64,000 bases of DNA, from contig NZ_CP049715.1 of NCBI RefSeq assembly GCF_011082725.1, positions 682,001-746,000 of the forward strand, written 5' to 3'. Within the stretch, counting starts at the first letter, position 1. The number at the start of each line of letters is the position of its first letter. The notes below the pieces were generated by a model, which worked only from the letters and a program-made list of their open reading frames with translations, was not told the origin of the DNA and made no database searches. The translations under genes and the position numbers were made by a program. Shown here in pieces: positions 16,252-26,068 of the stretch. This DNA comes from Apibacter sp. B3706. Its GTDB lineage: Bacteria; Bacteroidota; Bacteroidia; Flavobacteriales; Weeksellaceae.

Positions 16252-16633
16252 CGGAAGATATACGTACGAAGATTTTTTATTACGTAAACGTGTATTAAAA
16301 GATGAGATTTCTGATATGGAGAATAAACTCTCTTTTAGTCATTTACCTGAAACCTTAGGTTTAGTTAATGATAATGTAAGAGACAAAGCATTTTCCTTTG
16401 TTTCTAATTCAAATCTCTTAAAGATGCTAATTAATTTTGGAATAGGTTTCGGAACTGAAAAAGTAATTTCAAGGTTTGTAAATAAGAAATCTTTATCAGG
16501 GAAATTGATCATGTTAGCTTCTTCTTATGTTGTTCCTATGGTCATTTCTAAAGGTAAGAATATTTTATCAACTATACGTAATAGAAATGAAGTTAAAGCT
16601 CTGAGGAATTTTAATGAAGATGACGAAATTTAG
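16238..16633 (+). CDS. Unknown protein of the YtxH/holin-like cluster
   Basis: A 131-residue protein; I place the start at the ATG at 16238, three codons into the longest frame (16229), because both overlap the upstream gene but TKTNGRYTYEDFLLRKR is a cleaner N-terminus. It has a helical charged first half and a mildly hydrophobic part (LLKMLINFGIGFGTEKVI and LIMLASSYVVPMVISKG). No named family is recognised. Overlap with the holin-like gene points to coupled synthesis and a shared envelope role. Confidence 0.7.
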   Translation: MTKTNGRYTYEDFLLRKRVLKDEISDMENKLSFSHLPETLGLVNDNVRDKAFSFVSNSNLLKMLINFGIGFGTEKVISRFVNKKSLSGKLIMLASSYVVPMVISKGKNILSTIRNRNEVKALRNFNEDDEI

Positions 16634-16682
16634 AAATTAGTATTTTTTTAAATACGTGTCAAATTCATTACAAAATAAATAA

Positions 16683-16716
16683 AAAGGCTGTTATCATAAC
16701 AGCCTTTAATTTTTTT
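16683..16716. terminator. Bidirectional terminator between convergent genes
   Basis: A 12-bp perfect stem, AAAGGCTGTTAT (16683-16694) with ATAACAGCCTTT (16696-16707), with T-rich sequence on the plus side and A-rich on the other. It serves the envelope trio and the HU gene. Confidence 0.85.
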
Positions 16717-16738
16717 AAACTTAATTAATTTAGTCTAT

Positions 16739-17011
16739 CTAGTTAACTGCAGTGGATAATTCTGCACCTGCTTTAAATTTAGCAACTTTCTTAGCAGGAA
16801 TTTTAATCTTAGCTTTTGTCTGAGGATTAATTCCTTCTCTTGCACTTCTTTTAGAAACAGAAAAAGTTCCAAAACCTACAAGAGTAACTTTGTCTCCTTT
16901 TTTTAATGCTTTGGTTACATTATTCAAAAATGAATCTAAAGCTTTTTTTGCTGCTGCTTTAGTAATATCAGCATCAGCTGCAATTGCATCAATTAATTCT
17001 GATTTGTTCAT
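16739..17011 (-). CDS. HU-family histone-like DNA-binding protein
   Basis: A 90-residue nucleoid protein that dimerises and bends DNA. It starts [21 protein letters not shown] and contains [20 protein letters not shown], the beta-arm with the conserved NP that intercalates into the minor groove, and ends in the usual [15 protein letters not shown]. Monocistronic, with a consensus promoter and shared terminator. Confidence 0.96.
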   Translation of the reverse strand: MNKSELIDAIAADADITKAAAKKALDSFLNNVTKALKKGDKVTLVGFGTFSVSKRSAREGINPQTKAKIKIPAKKVAKFKAGAELSTAVN

Positions 17012-17050
17012 GATGATTTAATTTTAATAAGGTTATTTATCTTAATTTAA

Positions 17051-17080
17051 CAAAGGTAATATTTTGTTTGATATATACAA
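17051..17080 (-). promoter_or_regulatory. Promoter of the HU gene
   Basis: Minus strand: TTG at 17078-17080, 19 bases, TACCTTTG at 17051-17058; both elements match the consensus. Confidence 0.65.
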
Positions 17081-17164
17081 GCAAATTCCCTCTTTTTTTC
17101 GTTCTTATAAAGAAGACTTTACATTTTTTTGTAAAGATTTAAACTGTTTTTTTATACCTTATGT

Positions 17165-18220
17165 TTAAAATAAAACCCGATCTAATATTATATTTCCATT
17201 TTCAGTATATTTAATAAGATCATTTTTTATAAAACTGGTAATCAGACCTTTTTCTCTTTCAGGATAAAGTAGATGTATATTAGCTCCGGCATCCAAAGTA
17301 AAATATAATTGAGCGTTAGAATCATGTCTGAATTTCCAAATTTTATCAATGATCGCCAATGTGTTTGGCTTAATTAAAATATAGGGTGGGGTAGAAGTCA
17401 TCATCATGGCATGAAGTGTCAATGCTTCATGTTCAACTATTTTACCAAATTGTTCCCAATCTCCGGATTGAATCAAATCGCAAACTTCAGATAAATTTTT
17501 ATTTGCTTCTTGGAAGCGTGTGGATGCATAGGGATGTCCTTTCATTAAACTATGGCCAACGGAGCTGCTTACTTGTTTAGATCCTTCATGGACCAATAAA
17601 ATGGTATCTTGAATTTCTTTAAATATAGGAGCTATTTCATAGGGAAAAGGAATAGCATATAAATCGGAACTGAAAGGTATATTTGGACTCTTTCCCCATA
17701 TAGCCAATCCCTTGTAAATTGATCTGCATGCACTTCCGGAACCTAATCTAGCCAAAAAAGAAGCTTTTCTTAACGTAAACTCTTCAGAATTTTTCTCTCC
17801 CAATAATTCGCTCATATTCATAAGACATAAGGCCAAAGCACCAAATCCGGATGCAGATGAAGCAATTCCACTACTGTGAGGAAAAGAATTTTTTGTATGT
17901 ATGGTGTATGAATATTGGTCAATGAATGGTAAATATTTTTTTATAGATAGAAAATAGGTATGAATTTTTGCTGCGAAATTTTCTTGAATTTGGTCTTCCA
18001 GATATACTTTTATTGAAAAGTTGTCAGTTTTTTGAAATTGGATTGAAGTTTCCGTAAAACTTTCGGTAAGTGTGTAACTTATGGATGGATTAGCAGGTAA
18101 TTGTAAATCATATTTACCCCAATATTTAACTAATGCTATATTCGAACTGCATTTAGCGTTCACTTCTCCATTTTCTATATTTTTATACGTTTCAGATGGA
18201 ATAAAATTTTCCTCAGTCAT
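17165..18220 (-). CDS. mvaD: Diphosphomevalonate decarboxylase
   Basis: A 351-residue GHMP-superfamily enzyme that converts mevalonate diphosphate to isopentenyl diphosphate. SSNIALVKYWGK near residue 25, NPSISYTL, and the phosphate loop FPHSSGIASSASGFGALAL are the family signatures, with the late DAGANIH motif. Its presence means isoprenoids come from the mevalonate route, as in many Flavobacteriia. It overlaps the upstream epimerase gene by 8 bases. Confidence 0.95.
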   Translation of the reverse strand: MTEENFIPSETYKNIENGEVNAKCSSNIALVKYWGKYDLQLPANPSISYTLTESFTETSIQFQKTDNFSIKVYLEDQIQENFAAKIHTYFLSIKKYLPFIDQYSYTIHTKNSFPHSSGIASSASGFGALALCLMNMSELLGEKNSEEFTLRKASFLARLGSGSACRSIYKGLAIWGKSPNIPFSSDLYAIPFPYEIAPIFKEIQDTILLVHEGSKQVSSSVGHSLMKGHPYASTRFQEANKNLSEVCDLIQSGDWEQFGKIVEHEALTLHAMMMTSTPPYILIKPNTLAIIDKIWKFRHDSNAQLYFTLDAGANIHLLYPEREKGLITSFIKNDLIKYTENGNIILDRVLF

Positions 18221-19226
18221 TACTTAATTTTTTATATTGTAGATAATTTTTAGCGTGAAATTTTAACGAATCTTGAATAGGTATGAAGGCATACGATAAT
18301 AATTTTTTTATCTTGTCGTTGGAATAGGTGTTTTGAGAAGTCAATGCTAAATAAACAGGCTTACTTAACGTTTTTTTACCGGGTAAAAACCGAGACAATA
18401 CGGATATCCTTTTTAACAATGAATTAGATATTTTAACAGGAGGTTTCCTATTCAATTCTTTTCTTAACAGGCACATGAGGTTTTTATACGATATGTTGTC
18501 TGCTGTTAATATAAATTTTTCATTACTTATTGAAGGATCATCCATAAGTCGTATACAAATATCAGCGACATCCGAAGCATCAATACATCCGGTGATCCCC
18601 GAAGTATAATAGGCTCGATCTGCATATGCCTGATCGTAGAGTAATCCATTGCCTCGTTTCCAATTTCCGGAACCTAAAACGATACCCGGATATACAACTA
18701 ACACATGTAATCCTTCTTGAGAACCTCTCCACACTTCCATTTCAGCTCCGTATTTCGAGCACGCATAGGAAGAATGATTGAATTTAAAATTCCACTCAGC
18801 ATTTTCATTAATTGAGGAATCTTCTAAATTGGGGTCTAAGGTAGCAATTGAACTTATATAACAAAATTTATCTATTTTATGATTAATAGATAAATTAACC
18901 ATATTTTGAGTTCCTTCAATATTTATCTTGCGTAATTCTTTTTTATCTTTTTCATCAAAACTAACCTTTCCGGCAACATGATATACTTTTGTTACACCTA
19001 TAAAAGCTTCTTCCAGGGAAATAATATCAAGAATATCCCCTTTAATCCATTGTAAAGAATCATATAATTTGTTAAATCTTTCCGGTTCGTATAATTTAAA
19101 CAAGTTGAAAACTTCTTGTTTAGAATCTTCCGATCTATATAAAGCTTTAACTTGCTCACCTTTTTCGGCTAACTTTAATAAAAGATAGCTTCCTACTAAG
19201 CCCGTACCTCCTGTAACTAATATCAT
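18213..19226 (-). CDS. NAD-dependent epimerase/dehydratase (extended SDR)
   Basis: A 337-residue extended short-chain dehydrogenase. The nucleotide motif is TGGTGLVG (residues 5-12) and the catalytic pair is YACSK (Tyr154, Lys158), with Ser125/126 upstream. The overall sequence resembles the dihydroflavonol-reductase-like group often found beside mevalonate genes in Flavobacteriia. Substrate is unknown; the 8-base overlap with mvaD implies one transcript. Confidence 0.87.
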   Translation of the reverse strand: MILVTGGTGLVGSYLLLKLAEKGEQVKALYRSEDSKQEVFNLFKLYEPERFNKLYDSLQWIKGDILDIISLEEAFIGVTKVYHVAGKVSFDEKDKKELRKINIEGTQNMVNLSINHKIDKFCYISSIATLDPNLEDSSINENAEWNFKFNHSSYACSKYGAEMEVWRGSQEGLHVLVVYPGIVLGSGNWKRGNGLLYDQAYADRAYYTSGITGCIDASDVADICIRLMDDPSISNEKFILTADNISYKNLMCLLRKELNRKPPVKISNSLLKRISVLSRFLPGKKTLSKPVYLALTSQNTYSNDKIKKLLSYAFIPIQDSLKFHAKNYLQYKKLSND

Positions 19227-19440
19227 AATGGATTGCTAAATTACAGCTTTTTAATTTTATTTATTAGTGAAATTAGCTTAAGTTTTGAAAATATAAAGTA
19301 GTTAGTTTGAATAAAAAAAATAAGCTTATTATTTATCAAATACACAATTTAACAAATTAAATAATATACAAATGAATTGCTTATTAATAAATTATCTCTA
19401 AAAGTATGAGTATTTTAAAAAAAGGGTGAATAACAAAAAA

Positions 19441-19470
19441 AATGCCTGTATTAAACAGGCATTTTTTTAT
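19441..19470 (-). terminator. Terminator of the acyltransferase gene
   Basis: AATGCCTGT (19441-19449) and ACAGGCATT (19455-19463); on the minus strand it follows the stop codon at once and runs into eight T. Confidence 0.8.
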
Positions 19471-20471
19471 TTTTTTTGAAAAAACATTATTGGACTCATC
19501 CAATATTGGATCGGTTTTGTTTCCGATAAGTATAAACTTATAAAGGTTATAACCATTGATAGTGGAAAATCAAAAAGAATCGGGTAGGTAATATCTAAAG
19601 GAGGAAGTAAATACATTCGGATACCTGCTATTGTAAAAATAACACAAGGATGCACCAAAAATATTCCCAACGAATATTTACCTAATTTATAAAATCGATC
19701 AGTTGCTAAATTTATTACGCAAGTAATACTTATCATACTAATTAAATAGAAAGATGCTCTATATAAAAATCCCTGTAAAAGAGTCGGATAAGTACTTTTA
19801 TAAGATCCTTCCCCAAAAGTAGCCATCACAAAATAAAAAAGGTTTTTATAAAAGAATAAACCGGTGAATATGGCTAATAAAATAACAACGGGTATAATAG
19901 GATTAACTTTTCTGATTTTATTGAACATTTGTTCATTGCAATAATAACCTAAAACAAAGTACGGAAAGAAGGTTATTACTCTGAAGGCATTTAACTGGAT
20001 ATCTATAAAGCCAAACAGTAAAGGTATAATTAGTGAAAGACTAAACACTAATGGGAATTTTAAGTTAAACTTAGCAATATAGTAAACAAGTAGTCTCCAA
20101 ACTAATAGACCAACCACATACCAAAGCCCTCCATAAGGAAGAATGAAAATCGAAATAATTTTTTGAATAATATTAAATTGATCTGCAGGAAGGGTTACTG
20201 CTTGTACGGTTATGAAAGGGATGGAATAAGTTAGCTGTGCGGCTAAGTAGGTGAGTCCTAAAGATTTAAATGACTTGGTGTATTTGTCCCACGTAATGTT
20301 TTTTGAAAAATAGCCGGATATAAATATAAAAAGAGGCATGGTAAAAGTAGAGAGAAAGCTAACTAAAACAGCTGTTCCTCTATCTTTGTAAAGGTTTTCG
20401 GTAGTATGAGCATATACTACAAAACAAACTAATATAAATTTCAAAGAGTCAAAGGTCTTATTCCTGTTCAT
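19467..20471 (-). CDS. Acyltransferase-3 family membrane protein
   Basis: A 334-residue inner-membrane protein with about ten hydrophobic segments. The start NRNKTFDSLKFILVCFVVYAH has the conserved Asp and His of acyltransferase-3 enzymes, which O-acetylate or otherwise acylate sugars in polysaccharides, lipopolysaccharide or secreted glycans. Single gene with own promoter and terminator, so the substrate cannot be inferred from neighbours. Confidence 0.87.
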   Translation of the reverse strand: MNRNKTFDSLKFILVCFVVYAHTTENLYKDRGTAVLVSFLSTFTMPLFIFISGYFSKNITWDKYTKSFKSLGLTYLAAQLTYSIPFITVQAVTLPADQFNIIQKIISIFILPYGGLWYVVGLLVWRLLVYYIAKFNLKFPLVFSLSLIIPLLFGFIDIQLNAFRVITFFPYFVLGYYCNEQMFNKIRKVNPIIPVVILLAIFTGLFFYKNLFYFVMATFGEGSYKSTYPTLLQGFLYRASFYLISMISITCVINLATDRFYKLGKYSLGIFLVHPCVIFTIAGIRMYLLPPLDITYPILFDFPLSMVITFISLYLSETKPIQYWMSPIMFFQKK

Positions 20472-20499
20472 TGTTAAAAAGCAATTAAATTAACGATGA

Positions 20500-20530
20500 C
20501 AAAACTATAAATATAATAGTAAAAGTCCAA
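20500..20530 (-). promoter_or_regulatory. Promoter of the acyltransferase gene
   Basis: Minus strand: TTG at 20528-20530, 20 bases, TAGTTTTG at 20500-20507, about 29 bases before the start codon. Confidence 0.5.
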
Positions 20531-20719
20531 ATTAATAAGTATATTATAAAAAATTTTATTTCATGTCTAAAATTTTATATGAAATTGAATAAAAATAGAT
20601 AAATATCATAAATTTAATATCTTATAACCATAAACTTTAATAAATCATTTTATATTTATATACTAAAATAATATAATATTTAAATAAATAAATTAATATA
20701 TAATAAGAAATGGAAAATA

Positions 20720-21280
20720 TTATATTATTTTATCTATACTTTTTCTTGTTTTTATTTTTTGAGCTTTAAATTGAGAGGGTGTTAGTCCGGTTACTTTTTT
20801 AAATTGCGCAGAAAGGTGAGCTACACTGCTGTATCCCAGTTTATAAGAGATTTCTGATAAATTCAATTCCTCATAAGACAATAATTCTTTTACGGTTTCA
20901 ATTTTTTGAAGAATGATATAATGTTCAATGGTAATGCCTTCAGAAGAAGAAAAAAGTTTGCTTAAATAGGAATAGTCTTTGTTTATTTTTTGGGATAAAA
21001 ATTCAGAATAAGTTATCGATGGTGCTGTATGTTCTCGAATCTGTGAAATTAACAGAGATTTAATCTTTTCAATTATTTTTTGATTTGAATCACTAATAAG
21101 CTCGAAGCCCAGTTTTTCTAATTTATCACTAAAAATATGCTCCTTTTCTTTGCTCAATTCCTCATTTAAAATAACCATTCCAAGCCTAACAGTAACCGGC
21201 TTAATATGAATTTCTTTTAAAATTTCCTCGACCGCAAAAATACAGCGATCACAAACCATATTTTTAATATATAAATTCAT
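20720..21280 (-). CDS. AraC-type regulator with an HMA-like metal-binding N-terminus
   Basis: I place the start at the ATG at 21278-21280 (MNLYIKNMVCDRC), six codons inside the longest frame, giving 186 residues. Residues 1-65 resemble a heavy-metal-associated (HMA/ferredoxin-like) domain with the motif NMVCDRC (Cys10, Cys13). The rest is a double helix-turn-helix AraC domain: DYSYLSKLFSSSEGI, then LNLSEISYKLGYSSVAHLS and FKKVTGLTPSQFK. Such fusions occur in Bacteroidota but their ligand has, to my knowledge, not been settled; a metal or thiol signal is a natural guess. It is divergent from rpe. Confidence 0.82.
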   Translation of the reverse strand: MNLYIKNMVCDRCIFAVEEILKEIHIKPVTVRLGMVILNEELSKEKEHIFSDKLEKLGFELISDSNQKIIEKIKSLLISQIREHTAPSITYSEFLSQKINKDYSYLSKLFSSSEGITIEHYIILQKIETVKELLSYEELNLSEISYKLGYSSVAHLSAQFKKVTGLTPSQFKAQKIKTRKSIDKII

Positions 21281-21393
21281 AAATGAAATTTTATACAAAT
21301 GTAATGCCTAAATTCTTCGTGTAAAGTGATGGATAGTAAGTCGCACTCATTTTTTCGGCTAAATTTCAATATCGATTAGTAAATAGTTTTTTA

Positions 21394-21401
21394 TAAATTT
21401 G
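21394..21401 (+). promoter_or_regulatory. Promoter -7 box of rpe
   Basis: TAAATTTG, an exact consensus, 10 bases before the rpe ATG, so the leader must be very short. Confidence 0.5.
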
Positions 21402-21411
21402 TATAAAAAAA

Positions 21412-22065
21412 ATGGCACTACTAGCACCTTCCATCCTTTCGGCAAACTTTGGGAATTTAGATAAAGATATAGAAATGATCAATTCGAGCGAAGCCGATTG
21501 GTTTCATATAGATATCATGGATGGAGTATTTGTCCCTAATATTTCTTTCGGATTTCCGGTTTTAGAAGCTGTTAATAAAAAAGCTAAAAAAATCAAAGAT
21601 GCTCATTTAATGATTGTAAATCCGAGTCAATATTTTCAAACTTTTAAAAATTTAGGTATAGATTATATTACGGTTCATTATGAAGCCTGTATCCATTTAC
21701 ACCGGACTATTCAGGAAATTAAAAATTTAGGTATGAAAGCCGGAGTGGCCTTAAATCCGCATACCAATATAAATTTATTGGATGATACTATCCAAGATTT
21801 GGATTTAGTGTTAGTAATGACTGTAAATCCCGGGTTTGGAGGACAAAAATTTATTGAAAACTCATATAAAAAAATAGCCTCTTGTAAGGATTTAATTATC
21901 CAAAAAAATTCACAAGCATTAATACAAGTTGACGGAGGAGTAAGTCTCGAAAATGCTAAAAAGCTAACTGATGTCGGAGCCGATGTATTGGTTGCCGGAA
22001 GTAGCATTTTCAATGCGAAAGATCCCATACAAATGATCAAAGATTTAAAAAATAGTACCAACTAA
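21412..22065 (+). CDS. rpe: Ribulose-phosphate 3-epimerase
   Basis: A 217-residue TIM-barrel metalloenzyme of the pentose phosphate pathway, interconverting ribulose 5-phosphate and xylulose 5-phosphate. APSILSANFGNLDKDI, HIDIMDGVFVPNISFG (metal His and catalytic Asp) and VMTVNPGFGGQKFI, then QVDGGV with the second Asp, are all present. Length is typical. The DAG kinase gene follows 17 bases later. Confidence 0.97.
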   Translation: MALLAPSILSANFGNLDKDIEMINSSEADWFHIDIMDGVFVPNISFGFPVLEAVNKKAKKIKDAHLMIVNPSQYFQTFKNLGIDYITVHYEACIHLHRTIQEIKNLGMKAGVALNPHTNINLLDDTIQDLDLVLVMTVNPGFGGQKFIENSYKKIASCKDLIIQKNSQALIQVDGGVSLENAKKLTDVGADVLVAGSSIFNAKDPIQMIKDLKNSTN

Positions 22066-22082
22066 GTTCATAACCCATTAAA

Positions 22083-22961
22083 ATGAAAGACAAAAAAATT
22101 CATTTTATAGTTAATCCTATTTCAGGTAAAGGATTAGGTAAGAAAGTAAAAAATAGGATTGAAGAACTTTTTGCAGACTATGATAAAGAAATCAAAGTAA
22201 CAAGAAAAAAAGATGATGGATATAAATTTGCATTGCAATCCATTAAAGAAGGAGCCGACATTATTGTAAGTTGTGGAGGTGACGGAACACTTAATGAAGT
22301 AGCTACTGCCTTACTTAATAAAGAAATCCCCTTAGCAATCGTTCCTATAGGTTCCGGAAATGGATTGGCCAGACATTTACATATTCCTCTTACTTATGAA
22401 AAAGCTCTACAATCGTTGAAAACTTCCCAACATACTAGTAAAAAAATTGATTGTGGAAAGATTAATAATATATATTTCTTCAGTAATGCAGGTATAGGAT
22501 TTGATGCACATACTGTGAAAGAATATGCTCATCAAAAGAAAAGACAGTTAGCAGGATATGTTAAAAGTGCTATCGTAAGTGTTTTTAAATATAAGCCCAT
22601 TCAGATTGATATGCATTCAGAAACGAAAAACTTCAAGGGAAAAGCCATGATGCTGAATATTTCTAACAGTAATTGCTTAGGATACGGGTTTTCCATTTCG
22701 CCAAAAGCTTCTTTGCAGGACGGTAAATTTGATGTTAATTTGATAACTGAATGTTCCTGGGGAGCATTTGGTTTAATCGGTATGGGATATTTATTAAATA
22801 CTAATTTCGGAAGTAAGAAGAAAATATTTTTTAAATCCAATCAATTAGAAATTGAATTTGATGGAAAATATTTGCAAATTGATGGAGAATATATACCCAC
22901 CAATGCTAAAAAACTAACAGTTTCCTTATTACCTCAATCACTTAAAGTTTTAGTAGCTTAA
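22083..22961 (+). CDS. Diacylglycerol kinase-family lipid kinase (YegS-like)
   Basis: A 292-residue kinase. FIVNPISGKG at the start and SCGGDGTLNEVATALL are the nucleotide-binding signatures of the DAGK catalytic domain; PIGSGNGLARHL is the second conserved loop. Such enzymes phosphorylate diacylglycerol, other lipids or sphingoid bases at the inner membrane. Probably in one transcript with rpe. Confidence 0.92.
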   Translation: MKDKKIHFIVNPISGKGLGKKVKNRIEELFADYDKEIKVTRKKDDGYKFALQSIKEGADIIVSCGGDGTLNEVATALLNKEIPLAIVPIGSGNGLARHLHIPLTYEKALQSLKTSQHTSKKIDCGKINNIYFFSNAGIGFDAHTVKEYAHQKKRQLAGYVKSAIVSVFKYKPIQIDMHSETKNFKGKAMMLNISNSNCLGYGFSISPKASLQDGKFDVNLITECSWGAFGLIGMGYLLNTNFGSKKKIFFKSNQLEIEFDGKYLQIDGEYIPTNAKKLTVSLLPQSLKVLVA

Positions 22962-23277
22962 ATATATAACCTATAAATTAATATTCTTTAAGTTGCTTAA
23001 TGTCATTTTTAAAATATAGATAAAATCTGGAAATGTTAAAATTATAGCATAACTAAAATTAGGATGAATAGGGTAGTTAATGAGGAATTTATATAGAATG
23101 TTAATGTATCAAAGCACATACAAGCTAAAAATAAGAATCTTATTTTAAAAAAATAATTGATCACTTGCTACCAATAAATTTATAATATAAAAAATATTTA
23201 CTTTGAAGATATTATCAAAATCAGTAGATTTGAACCTATACAGTAAATAAAATATACCCGTTAAAGCAAAAAATAAA
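22962..23277. other. 316-bp AT-rich gap upstream of sucA
   Basis: No ORF or RNA gene seen. A weak -7-like box, TTACTTTG, lies near 23199-23206, but the leader to the sucA start would be about 70 bases. Confidence 0.45.
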
Positions 23278-26040
23278 ATGGACCAATTTTCATTTTTAAA
23301 TGCAATCAATTCAGAATACATAGATGAGTTGTATCAAAAATATTTGAAATTTCCCGATAGCATAGAACCCAGCTGGAGAAGTTTTTTTCAAGGATTTGAT
23401 TTTGCCCGAAAATCCTACAATGAAACATCAGAATATAATCAATATAGTGAAAAGGACTTTTCAAATGCAAAAGGAATTTCTGAAGATATTATAAGAGAAT
23501 TTAAGATAATAAATTTAATAAACGGGTATCGAACAAGAGGGCATTTATTTACTAAAACCAATCCGGTCAGGCAAAGAAGAACCTATACTCCCGATTTAAG
23601 CATAGAAAATTTCGGACTTAGTGAGTCAGATTTATCCGTACCTGTCAACGGTAAAATTATAGGAATAGAAGGAGAATATACTTTAAAAGAAATAATAGAT
23701 ATCCTTAATAAAGAATATTGCAGTTCTATTGGAATTGAATACATATATATTAGAAAACCCGAAGAAATCCGTTGGATTCAAAATTGGATAAAGCAAAATT
23801 TTAATCAGCCCGTATTAGATGTAGAAGAGAAGAAAAGAATATTAAAAAAGCTTTCACATGCCGTTGCCTTTGAAAATTTCTTACATACGAAATTTGTCGG
23901 GCAAAAAAGATTTTCATTAGAAGGTGGAGAAACTTTAATTCCTGCTTTAGATGAAATAATTAACCATTCCTCAGAATTAGGAGTAGAAGAAATCGTTATC
24001 GGGATGGCCCATAGAGGAAGATTGAATGTTTTAGCCAATATATTTAATAAATCGTATTCGCAAATATTTAATGAGTTTGAGGGTAAAGATTATTCAGAAA
24101 CGATTTTTTCAGGAGATGTAAAATATCATTTAGGATCTTGTAATAATTATAAAACTAAAAAAGGTAAAACCGTTAAAATAAGTTTAGCTCCCAATCCGTC
24201 GCATTTGGAAACCGTTGATGCCATAGTGGAAGGAATTGCGAGAGCAAAAACAGATCACGAATATCAAGAAGATTACGGTAAAGTCATGCCTATACTAATC
24301 CATGGAGATGCAGCCATTGCCGCTCAAGGAATCGTATATGAAGTAATTCAAATGATGAATTTGGACGGCTATAAAACCGGTGGAACCATTCATATTGTAA
24401 TCAATAATCAGGTAGGATTTACTACCAACTATTTAGACGCACGTTCCAGCACCTACTGTACAGACATAGCTAAAACGGTTTTATGTCCGGTATTGCATGT
24501 AAATGCAGATGATGCGGAAGCAGTTATCCATGCAGTACGATTTGCTTCGGATTACAGGAATACCTTTAATAAAGATGTTTTTATTGACCTTTTAGGTTAT
24601 AGAAAATATGGACATAATGAGGGCGATGAACCTCGTTTTACACAGCCTCAATTATATAAAATAATTGAAAATCATCCGAATCCCAGAGAAATATATCGAG
24701 CAAAACTTGAAAAAGATGATATCATTACGCAAAAAATGGTGGCTGACGATGACGAAGAATACAGAAAGTTACTGGATAAAAATTTGGAAGATTCCAAAGA
24801 AATGGAACAAGCGACCGTTGAATTATTCATGCAGCAAGAATGGAAAGATTTTGAAAGAGTAGGAGCTGCCGAACTTTTAACACCCATAGATACAACCTTT
24901 CCATTGGAAAACTTGCGTACCATAGCGCATCAAATTACGGAAATACCGGAAGGAAAAAACCTCTTTAATAAAACCAAACGTTTATTGAAACAAAGGCGGG
25001 ATATGATTGATGTTACCCAAACCATAGATTGGGGGATGGCAGAATTATTGGCTTACGGTTCGCTGTTAACGGAAGGACATCATGTCCGATTATCCGGAGA
25101 GGATGTTGAACGAGGAACTTTTTCACACCGCCATGCAGTTATTAAAACGGAAGACACAGAAGAAGAAATCATCTTATTAAACAGCTTGAATACCAAAGCT
25201 AAATTCTATGTTTATAATTCCCTGCTGTCAGAATATGGAGTTTTAGGATTTGAATATGGATATGCCATGACTTCTCCTTTCTCGCTTACAATTTGGGAAG
25301 CCCAATTTGGAGATTTTGCCAACGGAGCACAAATTGTAATTGATCAATATATTTCTGCTGCTGAAGATAAATGGAAAATGCAAAACGGATTGGTTATGTT
25401 ACTTCCGCATGGTTTTGAAGGACAAGGAGCAGAACATTCTTCGGCAAGGATCGAACGATTCTTATCTCTTTGTGCCAATGGAAATATGTATGTAGTAAAT
25501 GCAACTACTCCGTCGAATTTATTTCATTCTTTAAGGCGACAATTGAAAACTGATTATAGGAAACCATTGATTGTTTTTTCTCCTAAAAGTTTACTAAGAC
25601 ACCCTCAAGTAGTGTCTACCCTGGAAGAACTAGCAGAAGGTGCCTTTGAAGAGGTAATCGATGATTCAAAAGCAACTAATATTGAAAAAATAACTCGTGT
25701 CGTTTTATGTTCAGGTAAATTATTCTATGAATTAGATAAGAAAAGAGAAGAACTAAAAGAGGAACGAGTGGCGTTGGTACGTATAGAACAGCTATATCCT
25801 TTACATTGGGATAAAATCCGACAAATATTACAAAAGTATTCTTTTCAAAAAGAGTTAATTTGGGCACAAGAAGAACCCGAAAATATGGGAGCTTGGTGGT
25901 ACATACTCAAAGAATTTAGAAAATTCAATATTGAAGGTATTTATACATCCGAAAGCGGTTCTCCTTCACCGGGCTCACACAAACGATACGATAAAATACA
26001 AAAAAAATTAATCAATTCTGTGTTTGAAAATATAAAATAA
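23278..26040 (+). CDS. sucA: 2-oxoglutarate dehydrogenase E1 component
   Basis: A 920-residue thiamine-diphosphate enzyme, the decarboxylating subunit of the 2-oxoglutarate dehydrogenase complex of the TCA cycle. The N-terminus [17 protein letters not shown] and [15 protein letters not shown] are the E2/E3-binding segment; [26 protein letters not shown] and [16 protein letters not shown] form the active site and ThDP/Mg pocket. Full length and uninterrupted. The E2 gene follows by 28 bases, so the pair is one operon. Confidence 0.97.
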   Translation: MDQFSFLNAINSEYIDELYQKYLKFPDSIEPSWRSFFQGFDFARKSYNETSEYNQYSEKDFSNAKGISEDIIREFKIINLINGYRTRGHLFTKTNPVRQRRTYTPDLSIENFGLSESDLSVPVNGKIIGIEGEYTLKEIIDILNKEYCSSIGIEYIYIRKPEEIRWIQNWIKQNFNQPVLDVEEKKRILKKLSHAVAFENFLHTKFVGQKRFSLEGGETLIPALDEIINHSSELGVEEIVIGMAHRGRLNVLANIFNKSYSQIFNEFEGKDYSETIFSGDVKYHLGSCNNYKTKKGKTVKISLAPNPSHLETVDAIVEGIARAKTDHEYQEDYGKVMPILIHGDAAIAAQGIVYEVIQMMNLDGYKTGGTIHIVINNQVGFTTNYLDARSSTYCTDIAKTVLCPVLHVNADDAEAVIHAVRFASDYRNTFNKDVFIDLLGYRKYGHNEGDEPRFTQPQLYKIIENHPNPREIYRAKLEKDDIITQKMVADDDEEYRKLLDKNLEDSKEMEQATVELFMQQEWKDFERVGAAELLTPIDTTFPLENLRTIAHQITEIPEGKNLFNKTKRLLKQRRDMIDVTQTIDWGMAELLAYGSLLTEGHHVRLSGEDVERGTFSHRHAVIKTEDTEEEIILLNSLNTKAKFYVYNSLLSEYGVLGFEYGYAMTSPFSLTIWEAQFGDFANGAQIVIDQYISAAEDKWKMQNGLVMLLPHGFEGQGAEHSSARIERFLSLCANGNMYVVNATTPSNLFHSLRRQLKTDYRKPLIVFSPKSLLRHPQVVSTLEELAEGAFEEVIDDSKATNIEKITRVVLCSGKLFYELDKKREELKEERVALVRIEQLYPLHWDKIRQILQKYSFQKELIWAQEEPENMGAWWYILKEFRKFNIEGIYTSESGSPSPGSHKRYDKIQKKLINSVFENIK

Positions 26041-26068
26041 ACCATTAAAAAATAAAATATTTGAACTT

